Source: JBIQJD01 sp044507695 (GTDB lineage: Bacteria > Bacteroidota > Ignavibacteria > Ignavibacteriales > Ignavibacteriaceae). From it: a stretch of DNA of 64,000 bases. The stretch covers positions 1-64,000 of the forward strand of contig JBIQJD010000005.1 in the NCBI GenBank assembly GCA_044507695.1. Reading direction: 5' to 3'. Of the stretch, positions 17,216 to 26,018 are shown piece after piece. The first letter of the stretch is position 1. Each line of letters begins with the position of its first letter. The notes under the pieces were generated by a model. That model was given only the letters and a program-made list of their open reading frames with translations. It was not told the DNA's origin and did no database searches. A program made the position numbers and the translations under genes.

Positions 17216-17992
17216 TTATTTAATCAAAAAGATATCATTAAGGAAAGGAAGCCGGGTTTGTACTTCCTCTGCATAAAGGAGAGATAAATCAGTTGTGATG
17301 ATTTTCTCTTCATCAAAGCATGTTATAATTTCTTTCCCCATGGGATCGAAAATGCTGCTGTATCCGTTGTAAACAAGTCCGGGATCTTTTCCCGTTCTGT
17401 TAACACCTGCAACATAACATTGATTTTCAATCGCTCTTGCTTTAAGCAAGGTCCGCCAGTGTTCAATTCTTGTATCAGGCCAGTTTGCAATGTTTACAAT
17501 CAATTGAACTTTTTGTTTGCCATAGTGCCTGTATAATTCAGGAAAACGCAGATCATAACAAATTGATAATCCTGTTTTCCATGTTTCATTATTGTCATCA
17601 ATTTCTGTAATTACGGTATCTGATCCTCTGTTGTAATGCTTATCTTCAGTAGAATATGAGAATGGATGAATCTTCCTGTAAGATTTTTTGAGTTCCCCTT
17701 TTTTATTAATATGAATTAATGTGTTGTAAATACCGCTGCCGTCTTTTTCAATCAGTCCGGCTATTACATCTGAATTTCTGTTAAGAGCAGTATCTTTAAA
17801 GAATGAAACTGATTCACCGTTCAGTTCCTCTGCAAATTTTGCAGAGAGCATTGTAAATCCCGTTAATGTCATTTCAGGAAAGATAAGCAGGCTGCATTCA
17901 GCGCTGCTGTTATCAAGCATTGCCAGGAGTTTTTCTTTATTCTTCTGCTTGTCTTCCCATACGGGATTATATTGAACTAAACCGATTTTCAT
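17216..17992 (-). CDS. Carbon-nitrogen hydrolase, omega-amidase type (YafV/Nit2-like)
   Basis: 258 residues, the usual length for YafV. The nitrilase-superfamily triad is visible as Glu40 (FPEMTLTG), Lys107 (YRKIHPF) and Cys145 (SICYDLRFPELY). YafV/Nit2 enzymes hydrolyse alpha-keto acid omega-amides such as 2-oxoglutaramate and 2-oxosuccinamate, which arise from transamination with glutamine, asparagine or methionine-salvage substrates. It starts 4 nt after cimA stops and so ends the branched-chain operon; gltB lies next on the same strand. A role in recycling keto-amides made by glutamine-dependent transamination is an inference from this context. Confidence 0.85.
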   Translation of the reverse strand: MKIGLVQYNPVWEDKQKNKEKLLAMLDNSSAECSLLIFPEMTLTGFTMLSAKFAEELNGESVSFFKDTALNRNSDVIAGLIEKDGSGIYNTLIHINKKGELKKSYRKIHPFSYSTEDKHYNRGSDTVITEIDDNNETWKTGLSICYDLRFPELYRHYGKQKVQLIVNIANWPDTRIEHWRTLLKARAIENQCYVAGVNRTGKDPGLVYNGYSSIFDPMGKEIITCFDEEKIITTDLSLLYAEEVQTRLPFLNDIFLIK

Positions 17993-17996
17993 TTCA

Positions 17997-19592
17997 TTAA
18001 ACGGCTAAAGATTTTTTTGCGTCTGATTTCTGGTAATTAAAAAGTTTATAGTTTATGCTGTCACTCAATGCCTGGAAACTTGCTTCAATAATATTTTCAG
18101 ATACACCAACAGTGCTCCATGTTTCAGCACCGTCACCTGATTCAATCATAACCCGAACCTTTGCACCTGTTCCGTCTTTCTCATCAAGCACACGAACTTT
18201 ATAATCAATTAATTTTATCAATGCAATCTCCGGATAAAAACGAAGCAGCGCTTTTCTTAATGCATTATCCAATGCATTAACCGGACCCTTACCATCCGAT
18301 GCTGTATGTTCAACTTCGCCGTCCACCTCAACCTTAAGAACAGCTTCTGCATTAGAATGTCCTTTATTATCATACGTTACATTTACTTTTGAATCAAGCA
18401 CCCGGAAGAACGGAGAGAACTCATTTGTTTCTGCACGCAGCAGCAGTTCAAATGATGCTTCTGCACCGTCAAATTGAAATCCGCCATGTTCAAGAGATTT
18501 AATGTAGTTTACAATTTTCCTGCTTATTTCTTTATCATCCGAAAGATCAATACCAAGTTCTTTGGCTTTGTAACGTATATTGCTCTGCCCTGAAAGATCA
18601 GAAACAAGAACACGCTGTTTATTTCCAACAAGTTTGGGAACAATGTGCTCATACATTTTACTGTCTTTAAGAACCGCGCTAACATGAACTCCGCCTTTAT
18701 GAGCAAATGCAGATCTGCCGACATATGCCGCTCTTGTATTTGGAGCGAGGTTCATCAGTTCATAAACAAAATTAGATAGTGAAGTAAGATGTTCAAGATT
18801 TATCTTCTGTACGGTTTCAAGCTTTAGTTTCAGGATGATGTTAGGAATTATTGAACATAGATTTGCATTGCCGCACCGTTCACCAACTCCGTTTATTGTT
18901 CCCTGCACGTGAACAGCTCCTGCTTCAATTGCAGCTAATGAATTAGCAACAGCAAGTTCGGAATCGTTATGCGTGTGAATTCCGAGCGGAGCTTTTATAA
19001 CTGTTTTAAGTTCATTTATAATATCATAAACTTCACCGGGAAGAGACCCGCCGTTGGTATCGCAGAGAACAATAACAGAAGCGCCCGCAGCTTCTGCTGC
19101 TTTCAGCATTTTAACTGCAAAATTTTTATCATCTTTATAGCCATCAAAGAAATGTTCACAATCATAAATAACTCTTCTGCCGTGCTCTCTGATAAATTGA
19201 ACTGATTTGAAAATCAATTCTTCATTTTCTGATTCCGTTAATCCCAATCCTTTTTCAGAATGAAGCCGCCATGTTTTACCAAATATTGAAACAGCAGGAG
19301 TTTCGGCCTTAAGCAGTGCGTTCAGATTGGCATCTTCCTTTATCTGCTTAACTGATCTTGCCGTTGAACCAAATGCACAAACCTGGACGTGATTTAACTT
19401 CAGTTGTTTAACTTTTTGAAAAAACTCTTCATCCTTTGGGTTGCTTCCGGGCCATCCTCCTTCAATTACATCAATACCAAATTCATCCAGTCTTTGAGCA
19501 ATTAATAATTTATCCTGAACGGAAAGGTTTATACCTTCACCCTGTGTTCCGTCTCTTAGAGTTGTATCAAAGAGTTCTATTTTAGTATTCAT
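17997..19592 (-). CDS. cimA: (R)-citramalate synthase
   Basis: 531 residues. The HMGL-like TIM barrel begins at ELFDTTLRDGTQGEG, with metal-binding HTHNDSELAVANS, NGVGERCGNANL and the substrate-region GGWPGSNPKD. A C-terminal LeuA-type allosteric domain is present (DNALRKALLRFYPEI). The QGEGINLS stretch and GGWPGSNPKD separate CimA from 2-isopropylmalate synthases. It condenses pyruvate with acetyl-CoA, giving 2-oxobutyrate for isoleucine via LeuCD and LeuB without threonine deaminase. It lies in the same operon as those enzymes, 159 bp after leuD; the gap contains a palindromic repeat. Confidence 0.92.
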   Translation of the reverse strand: MNTKIELFDTTLRDGTQGEGINLSVQDKLLIAQRLDEFGIDVIEGGWPGSNPKDEEFFQKVKQLKLNHVQVCAFGSTARSVKQIKEDANLNALLKAETPAVSIFGKTWRLHSEKGLGLTESENEELIFKSVQFIREHGRRVIYDCEHFFDGYKDDKNFAVKMLKAAEAAGASVIVLCDTNGGSLPGEVYDIINELKTVIKAPLGIHTHNDSELAVANSLAAIEAGAVHVQGTINGVGERCGNANLCSIIPNIILKLKLETVQKINLEHLTSLSNFVYELMNLAPNTRAAYVGRSAFAHKGGVHVSAVLKDSKMYEHIVPKLVGNKQRVLVSDLSGQSNIRYKAKELGIDLSDDKEISRKIVNYIKSLEHGGFQFDGAEASFELLLRAETNEFSPFFRVLDSKVNVTYDNKGHSNAEAVLKVEVDGEVEHTASDGKGPVNALDNALRKALLRFYPEIALIKLIDYKVRVLDEKDGTGAKVRVMIESGDGAETWSTVGVSENIIEASFQALSDSINYKLFNYQKSDAKKSLAV

Positions 19593-19648
19593 ATTGAACC
19601 TGTTATAATTTTCTGATTAACTTTTTTTCGATGCCGCTGAATGTTAAC

Positions 19649-19708
19649 TCGAACAAAGCGGGAAGTCTTAGCTTTGGAAAAGTTTTCTCACTCAAGGTCC
19701 TCGTTCGA
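19649..19708. repeat. 60-bp dispersed-type repeat with inverted ends in the leuD-cimA gap
   Basis: TCGAAC at 19649-19654 faces GTTCGA at 19703-19708. The inside reads AAAGCGGGAAGTCTTAGC, then TTTTCTCACTCAAGGTCC before the closing end. It is more GC-rich than the surrounding spacer and does not look like a terminator. It breaks an otherwise compact operon. Confidence 0.5.
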
Positions 19709-19751
19709 AATAACATTTTTAGTTTTTAATAAGCTTCCATGTTGTTAATTA

Positions 19752-20315
19752 TTAATTACTCATCATTCCGTTCTGTCTTGCGTATTCAAAAATATTTCCT
19801 GCTTCAATAATCGGCAGAATATCTCCAAGCGGATTGAGATTATAAGTTTCACCGGATGAAATATTTTTCAGAATGTTTTGTTCAACATTAAGTTCAAGTT
19901 CATCTCCGGTTTTAATTTTATCATTCAGTTTAAGCGGTGTTTCGTAAGGAAGAAGAAATCCGCCATCAACACAATTGCGGTAAAATATTCTTGCGTATGA
20001 TTCAGCAAGTACTGCTTTAACTCCTGCTACCTGCAGAGCAAACGGTGCATGTTCTCTTGATGAACCGCAGCCGAAATTTGATCCGCCGATAATTATGTTA
20101 AATTCAGATTTATAATTTTCACCGCTGATAAACGGTGTTCCGCCACCCGGTAATCCTGCCTGTGCAAGAGGAACTCCGCTAAGTGCAAAGTGTCCGTATT
20201 TTTTTGATTCTTCTTTATCTGTTAAACTATAAACAAGATGTTCAGCGGGGATAATCTGATCTGTATCAATATTATCACCAAGAACAAAAGCTTTTCCTTT
20301 AATTATTTTTTCCAT
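19752..20315 (-). CDS. leuD: 3-isopropylmalate dehydratase small subunit
   Basis: 187 residues with the swivel-domain signatures GDNIDTDQIIPA and GGSNFGCGSSREHAP. It pairs with LeuC to isomerise 2-isopropylmalate to 3-isopropylmalate and, with CimA present, citramalate to 3-methylmalate. The size and the short YGHFALSG insert are typical of the LeuC/LeuD pair of the HacB/archaeal type. AAAGG precedes the ATG. It follows leuC by 41 bp. Confidence 0.93.
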   Translation of the reverse strand: MEKIIKGKAFVLGDNIDTDQIIPAEHLVYSLTDKEESKKYGHFALSGVPLAQAGLPGGGTPFISGENYKSEFNIIIGGSNFGCGSSREHAPFALQVAGVKAVLAESYARIFYRNCVDGGFLLPYETPLKLNDKIKTGDELELNVEQNILKNISSGETYNLNPLGDILPIIEAGNIFEYARQNGMMSN

Positions 20316-20356
20316 TTTTACCTTTAATTAATCTTTACAGAATATGCCTTTAAGGC

Positions 20357-21652
20357 TTACATAGAATCCCTCGGATCAGTAATAGCTCCGGTTATTGCAG
20401 AAGCAGCAACAGTTAAAGGTGAAGCGAGATAAACTTCGGATTTTTTGCTGCCCATTCTTCCGGGGAAATTTCTGTTGGTTGTTGATATTACAACTTCACC
20501 ATCTACTGCCCTGCCGATTGTATCCATTGGTCCGCCTAAACATGCAGCACAAGATGATTGAGCGATTGTACACCCGGCATTTTCAAAAATTTGTTTCAAT
20601 GAAATTCCGGAGATTGTTTCAACTTCAAGCTGCTGTGCAACGTAGGTACTTGCAGGTACAATAAAGGTTGGCACTTTAACCTTGCTGCCAAAAATTATTT
20701 TTGCCGCAGAAACAAAATCACTCAGCTTTCCGCCGGTGCATGAACCAATGTAGCATTTGGTAAGTTTGGTTCCCTGCACATTTCTTACAACATCATAATT
20801 ATCAGGGCTGTGCGGCTTTGCTACTGATGGTTCCATATTCGTAACATCGTATGAATATTTTGCCCTGTATTTTGCATCAGCATCACTGCGGAAAATTTCA
20901 TACGGTTTGTTTGTTCTCTGCTTAACATAATCCTCAATTACTTCATCGGCGGCAATAATTCCGTTCATTGCGCCCCCTTCAATTGCCATATTTGTAAGCG
21001 TCATTCTTTCATCAATTGATAATGCATAAACAGCATCGCCGTCAAATTCAAGTGCGCGGTAGGTTCCGCCGTCCGTGGTAATATCACCAAGCACTTTTAA
21101 AATTAAATCTTTAGCTGTTATGTATGGAGGAAGTTCACCGTTAAAAGTAAACTTTAATGATTCAGGAATTTTCTCCCAGATTTTTCCAGTTCCCAAAATG
21201 AATGCTGCATCCGTATTTCCAACTCCCGTTGAGAACATACCAAATGCGCCTGAAGTACAGGTATGAGAATCAGTGCCAAATAAAACAGTGCCGGGAACAT
21301 TGTATCCTTCTTCTGCAAGAGCTATATGGCAAACGCCTTTATACCTGTCTGTTCCAACATCATAATAATTCTGAACAGAATATTCTTTTGCAAACTCTCT
21401 TAATATTTCAACGTTTCTGTTAGCCTGCGGATTTTTAGTAAAGATATAATGATCAGGAAATATTACCAGCTTATCTTTATCCCAGATTTTGGCAGAGCTG
21501 CCGAACTCTCTTTTCCAGATACCAATTGTGGGCGGGCCGCATACATCATGCGTCATCAATACATCAACATTAAGCCAAACGTTTTCGCCGGGAGTAACTT
21601 CTCTTCTTCCGGAAGCTTTTGCCAGAATTTTTTCTGTTATTGTCATCGCCAT
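20357..21652 (-). CDS. leuC: 3-isopropylmalate dehydratase large subunit
   Basis: 431 residues of the aconitase family. The 4Fe-4S cluster cysteines are in CYIGSCTGGKL and CAACLGGP, and the active-site start is GTDSHTCTSGAFG. The shorter length than E. coli LeuC (466) fits the HacA/archaeal-like subgroup. It acts with LeuD in leucine and, through CimA, isoleucine synthesis. AAAGG lies about 8 nt before the ATG. It follows leuA by 45 bp in the same transcript. Confidence 0.94.
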   Translation of the reverse strand: MAMTITEKILAKASGRREVTPGENVWLNVDVLMTHDVCGPPTIGIWKREFGSSAKIWDKDKLVIFPDHYIFTKNPQANRNVEILREFAKEYSVQNYYDVGTDRYKGVCHIALAEEGYNVPGTVLFGTDSHTCTSGAFGMFSTGVGNTDAAFILGTGKIWEKIPESLKFTFNGELPPYITAKDLILKVLGDITTDGGTYRALEFDGDAVYALSIDERMTLTNMAIEGGAMNGIIAADEVIEDYVKQRTNKPYEIFRSDADAKYRAKYSYDVTNMEPSVAKPHSPDNYDVVRNVQGTKLTKCYIGSCTGGKLSDFVSAAKIIFGSKVKVPTFIVPASTYVAQQLEVETISGISLKQIFENAGCTIAQSSCAACLGGPMDTIGRAVDGEVVISTTNRNFPGRMGSKKSEVYLASPLTVAASAITGAITDPRDSM

Positions 21653-21697
21653 AAAATATACCTTTCAAACACCGGTTAATTTTTTATTTATTCTTAT

Positions 21698-23293
21698 TTA
21701 AACTGCCTGTGATAGTTCCGAGAGTGATCTGTTGAATTCATCCTCTCCATCCATTCTTAACTGAGCCTGCTGCTGATTGAGCGCCTGCAGATAGGCTTTA
21801 ACGCTTGCTTCAATTATATCTGTTGAAATGCCTCTGCCTGTAAATGATTTTTCATTCTGCCTTATCCGTACAATCACCTCTCCCATAGCTTGTCTTCCGG
21901 AAGTAACAGAACGTACGTGGTATGATTCAAGATCAGGTTTAATACCGAGCGCTCTTTCAATTGCGTTGAAGCATGCATCAACAGAACCATCACCTGTTGC
22001 TGATTCCTGAAATATGGAATCACCCGATTTTATTCTTACAGTTGCAGTAGGTATTGCAGTTGTTCCAATCTGCACCTGGAAATAATCAAGCTCGTAATAA
22101 TCTTCCTTGCCTTCACTTTCATTATCACCCATTAACATGCGGAGATCTTCATCAAAAATTTCTTTCTTCTTATCTGCAAGAAGAACAAACTTTTCATAAA
22201 CTGGATTTAATTCTTCTTCACTGATTGTATAACCAAGTTCAAGCAAACGCGATTTTAATCCGTGTCTTCCGGAATGCCTTCCAAGCACAATTTTTGTTTT
22301 TGATACGCCAACACTTTCGGGAGTCATTATTTCATAAGTCTGGCGGTTCTTAAGCATTCCGTCCTGGTGAATACCTGATTCATGTGCAAAAGCATTCTCA
22401 CCAACAATTGCTTTATTCGGCTGCACTATAATTCCGGTAAAAGAAGAAACCATTTTGCTTGTGTTGGAAATTTCTTCCGTTCTGATATTTGTATAATAAT
22501 CAACAATATCTTTACGCACCTTAAGAGCCATAACAATTTCTTCGAGAGATGCATTGCCTGCGCGTTCACCAATTCCGTTTATTGTACACTCAACTTGCCG
22601 TGCGCCGTTTTGTATTCCTGCAAGTGAATTAGCAACTGCAAGTCCGAGATCATCATGGCAGTGAACACTAATAACAGCGTGGTTAATATTTTTTACCCGT
22701 TTTTTTAATTCAGCAATTTTGCTTCCGAACTCATGCGGATAAGTATAACCTGTTGTATCAGGAATATTAATTGTAGTTGCGCCGGCTTCAATTGCAGCTT
22801 CCACAACTTCAGACAGATAACCGAGATCAGTTCTGCCGGCATCTTCAGCAGAGAATTCAACATCATCTGTAAATGTTTTTGCATAAGAAACGGCATCAAC
22901 AGCCATTTTTAGAATAGTATTTCTTTTTTCAGCCAGAGTTTTGCCGTAACGCTCATCTCCGAATTTGCCGAGTATATGAATATCAGAAGTGCTTGCAAAT
23001 GTATGAATGCGGAATTTCCCGGCATTCTTAAGCGCATCATAAGCAGATTTAATATCAACTTCCTTGGCACGTGCTAGTGCCGCAACAACGGCATCAACTT
23101 CACCTGCAATACGCTTTACAGCTTCAAACTGTGCCGGTGATGATACAGGGAAACCTGCTTCAATTACATCAACATTTAGTTTTACAAGCTGGCGTGCAAT
23201 TTCAAGCTTTTCAAAAATATTTAAAGATGCGCCTGGTGATTGTTCACCATCCCTTAAGGTTGTATCAAAAATTACTACCCTGTTGTTATCCAT
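21698..23293 (-). CDS. leuA: 2-isopropylmalate synthase
   Basis: About 531 residues. The HMGL-like barrel shows VIFDTTLRDGEQSPGA, HCHDDLGLAVANSL and NGIGERAGNASLEE; the C-terminal regulatory domain follows from about residue 380 (GSVDACFNAIERALG). It condenses 2-oxoisovalerate with acetyl-CoA and is normally inhibited by leucine. The ATG at 23291-23293 was chosen because GAGGAAGAA immediately precedes it and homologues start there; the frame is open 13 codons further, to an ATG at 23332 with no ribosome site. It follows leuB closely. Confidence 0.93.
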   Translation of the reverse strand: MDNNRVVIFDTTLRDGEQSPGASLNIFEKLEIARQLVKLNVDVIEAGFPVSSPAQFEAVKRIAGEVDAVVAALARAKEVDIKSAYDALKNAGKFRIHTFASTSDIHILGKFGDERYGKTLAEKRNTILKMAVDAVSYAKTFTDDVEFSAEDAGRTDLGYLSEVVEAAIEAGATTINIPDTTGYTYPHEFGSKIAELKKRVKNINHAVISVHCHDDLGLAVANSLAGIQNGARQVECTINGIGERAGNASLEEIVMALKVRKDIVDYYTNIRTEEISNTSKMVSSFTGIIVQPNKAIVGENAFAHESGIHQDGMLKNRQTYEIMTPESVGVSKTKIVLGRHSGRHGLKSRLLELGYTISEEELNPVYEKFVLLADKKKEIFDEDLRMLMGDNESEGKEDYYELDYFQVQIGTTAIPTATVRIKSGDSIFQESATGDGSVDACFNAIERALGIKPDLESYHVRSVTSGRQAMGEVIVRIRQNEKSFTGRGISTDIIEASVKAYLQALNQQQAQLRMDGEDEFNRSLSELSQAV

Positions 23294-23336
23294 TTCTTCC
23301 TCTTTAATGCTTGGCAGAATTTTGTTCTGCATTTAT

Positions 23337-24437
23337 TTATAAAGTGAAAACTCCGAGTGCTTCTTCATCATATATCTGGTTAAAGTTTTCAATAACTGCA
23401 TCAGTCATCTTCTTTGTATCAACCAGAATATTTCCCTCGGAATAAATATCAGCCGTTCTGTAACCCATTGATAATGTTTTATCAATTGCTTTCTCAATAA
23501 GTTCGGCTGCTTTGTACATTTCAAAAGAATAATTAAACATCATTGCAGCAGATGAGATTGCTGCAAGCGGATTTGCTTTATTTTGTCCGGCAATATCAGG
23601 TGCACTTCCGTGTACAGGTTCATACAGTGCGTAGCTGCTTCCAAGGCTTGCTGATGGAAGCATTCCAAGACTGCCGGTAATCATTGCGGCAATATCACTC
23701 AGAATATCACCGAAAAGATTTTGAGTGAGAATAACATCAAACTGTTTCGGATCGCGGACAAGCTGCATTGCCGCATTATCAACATACATATCACTCAGTT
23801 CAACATCAGAATATTCCTGCTGATGAAGTTCATGAACAATCTTTCTCCAGAACTGTGAAGTTTCAAGAACGTTTGCTTTATCAACAGAAGTAACTTTATT
23901 TCTTCTTTTTCTTGCTGCTTCAAAAGCAGTGCGTGCAATTCTTATAACTTCTTCTTTGGAATAAACCATTGTATTCCATCCACGCTCTTCATCATACCCG
24001 CGCGGCTCACCAAAGTAAACATCACCCGTCAGTTCACGGAGAATAAGTACATCTGTTCCTTTAAGTACTTCAGGCTTTAATGATGATGCTGATAACAATG
24101 CCGAATAAACTTTTGCCGGACGAATATTTGCATAAAGTCCGAGTGCTTTTCTTAATTTCAACAGCGCTGCTTCAGGTTTAAGATTGTGGGGAAGATTTTC
24201 CCATTTGTAACCGCCAACTGCACCAAGCAGCACAGCATCAGAATCATAACAAGCGCTAAGTACTTCTTCTGTAATAGGTGCTCCGTGCTTATCATAAGAA
24301 CACCCTCCGATTAATCGTTCATCAAAAGTAAAAGTAACATCATATTTTGCTGCTGCAACCTTCATAACTTCTACAGCAGAGTTAACAACCTCCGGACCTA
24401 TTCCATCGCCGGGCAGCAGCGTAACTTTCAAATTCAT
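23337..24437 (-). CDS. leuB: 3-isopropylmalate dehydrogenase
   Basis: 366 residues. Features are GDGIGPEV at the N-terminus, the RELTGDVYFGEPRG substrate loop, the Lys/Asp catalytic region (VDKANVLETSQFW; SDMYVDNAAMQLV) and HGSAPDIAGQNKANP for NAD. It oxidises and decarboxylates 3-isopropylmalate and, downstream of CimA, 3-methylmalate to 2-oxobutyrate. It overlaps ilvC by 4 bp (ATGA), which indicates coupled translation. The order ilvC-leuB-leuA is unusual relative to leuABCD operons but compact. Confidence 0.95.
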   Translation of the reverse strand: MNLKVTLLPGDGIGPEVVNSAVEVMKVAAAKYDVTFTFDERLIGGCSYDKHGAPITEEVLSACYDSDAVLLGAVGGYKWENLPHNLKPEAALLKLRKALGLYANIRPAKVYSALLSASSLKPEVLKGTDVLILRELTGDVYFGEPRGYDEERGWNTMVYSKEEVIRIARTAFEAARKRRNKVTSVDKANVLETSQFWRKIVHELHQQEYSDVELSDMYVDNAAMQLVRDPKQFDVILTQNLFGDILSDIAAMITGSLGMLPSASLGSSYALYEPVHGSAPDIAGQNKANPLAAISSAAMMFNYSFEMYKAAELIEKAIDKTLSMGYRTADIYSEGNILVDTKKMTDAVIENFNQIYDEEALGVFTL

Positions 24438-25480
24438 ACCCCAACCTCTTCCTTCTTATTCTTTTTAAATAACCAGCTCATCATAGAACGAAGTCTTGAA
24501 CCAACTGCTTCAATGGGGTGTTCGCTGTTTTCTTTGCGGAGTTTTTCCATATTCTTCTGTCCTGATTGATATTCGTTCAGCCATTCCCTGGCAAACTCAC
24601 CGCTCTGAACTTCCTGCAGAATTTTTTTCATTTCTTTACGGGTTTCCTGAGTAATAATTCTGCTTCCTCTTGTCATTCCCCCGTATTCTGCTGTATCGCT
24701 AACGGAGTAATTCATTCTTGTTAATCCTCCTTCATAGTAAAGATCAACAATCAGTTTCATTTCATGCATACATTCAAAGTAAGCCAGTTCAGGCGGATAG
24801 CCTGCTTCAACAAGAGTTTCAAATCCTGCTTTAATAAGTTCTGCAGAGCCGCCGCAAAGTACAGCCTGTTCGCCAAATAAATCTGTTTCAGTTTCATCCT
24901 TAAAGTTCGTTTCAATAACTCCGGCTCTTGTTCCGCCTATTCCTTTAGCCCATGCAAGTGCCATTTCTTTTGTTTGTCCTGATGGATCCTGGTGAACAGC
25001 AATAAGGCATGGAGTTCCGCTTCCTTCAAGAAATGTTCTGCGTACAAGATGCCCCGGGCTTTTCGGAGCTATCATCATTACATTTATATCAGCGGGAGGA
25101 ACTATTTGTTTGTAATGAATATTAAAGCCGTGAGCAAATACAAGGGTATCGCCCGGTTTTAAATTTGGAGCAATATCTTTTTCATAAACTTCTTTTTGAT
25201 TTTGATCAGGAAGCAATACCATAACAACATCTGCCCACGCTGCAGCTTCGGGAATTGTTTTAACAGTTAGTCCTGCTGCTTCAGCTTTCTCCCATCTTGA
25301 ACTGCCTTTACGCAAACCTACACATACGTTTAATCCGCTTTCTTTAAGATTAAGAGAATGCGCATGTCCCTGGCTTCCGAAGCCGAGTACAGCAATATTT
25401 TTATTTAGTAAAGAATCCAGCGATGCGTCATCATCGTAATAGACTTTCATTGCCGGTGCTGATTTCATTTCGTTTAACAT
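24434..25480 (-). CDS. ilvC: Ketol-acid reductoisomerase, class I (NADP)
   Basis: 348 residues. The NADPH loop is LGFGSQGHAHSLNLKESG followed by GLRKGSSRW. The metal ligands and knotted C-terminal domain are seen in DLFGEQAVLCGG and EAGYPPELAYFECMHE. It rearranges and reduces acetolactate and acetohydroxybutyrate in valine and isoleucine synthesis. Start supported by GGAGG 8 nt upstream. The next step, dihydroxy-acid dehydratase (ilvD), is not in this cluster. Confidence 0.95.
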   Translation of the reverse strand: MLNEMKSAPAMKVYYDDDASLDSLLNKNIAVLGFGSQGHAHSLNLKESGLNVCVGLRKGSSRWEKAEAAGLTVKTIPEAAAWADVVMVLLPDQNQKEVYEKDIAPNLKPGDTLVFAHGFNIHYKQIVPPADINVMMIAPKSPGHLVRRTFLEGSGTPCLIAVHQDPSGQTKEMALAWAKGIGGTRAGVIETNFKDETETDLFGEQAVLCGGSAELIKAGFETLVEAGYPPELAYFECMHEMKLIVDLYYEGGLTRMNYSVSDTAEYGGMTRGSRIITQETRKEMKKILQEVQSGEFAREWLNEYQSGQKNMEKLRKENSEHPIEAVGSRLRSMMSWLFKKNKKEEVGV

Positions 25481-25511
25481 TTTTTATTCCTCCATTACTG
25501 CCGTAGCAGGT

Positions 25512-26015
25512 TTATTGTGTTACTAAATCGTGTTTAAGCTGCTCACCTCTTTTTAAAGCAACCGTGCCTGAGCGGGCAACTTCTTTTATTCCGTATGGCT
25601 CAAGTACATTTACTGCTGCATCAATCTTTTCAGGCGGACCGGTTATCTCAAGAGTAATTGTTTTGTTATTTATATCAACAATATTTCCTCGGAAAATATT
25701 TGCAACGTTTGTTATCTCAACCCGGGTTCCTTTTTGATAGTAAACTGTTATGAGTGCAAGTTCTCTTTCAACCCTTGATTGTCCGGTAAGATCAACCACT
25801 TTTATTGTATCAATCAATCTGTTAAGCTGTTTTACAACCTGTTCAATTATTTTATCATCACCTTCGGTAACAATTGTCATCCTGGAGATTTCAGGATTTT
25901 CTGTCTCACCAATTGAAAGTGAATGAACATTAAATCCCTTTCCGCTGAACATTGTTACAACACGGTTAAAAGTGCCAAACTGATTTTCAACTAATACTGA
26001 TATTGTATGCTTCAT
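25512..26015 (-). CDS. ilvN: Acetolactate synthase regulatory (small) subunit
   Basis: 167 residues. An N-terminal ACT domain (ISVLVENQFGTFNRVVTMFS) binds valine as the feedback inhibitor; the C-terminal half activates the catalytic subunit. The gene starts 3 nt after ilvB stops. Length is normal for the IlvH/IlvN class. Confidence 0.93.
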   Translation of the reverse strand: MKHTISVLVENQFGTFNRVVTMFSGKGFNVHSLSIGETENPEISRMTIVTEGDDKIIEQVVKQLNRLIDTIKVVDLTGQSRVERELALITVYYQKGTRVEITNVANIFRGNIVDINNKTITLEITGPPEKIDAAVNVLEPYGIKEVARSGTVALKRGEQLKHDLVTQ

Positions 26016-26018
26016 ATG

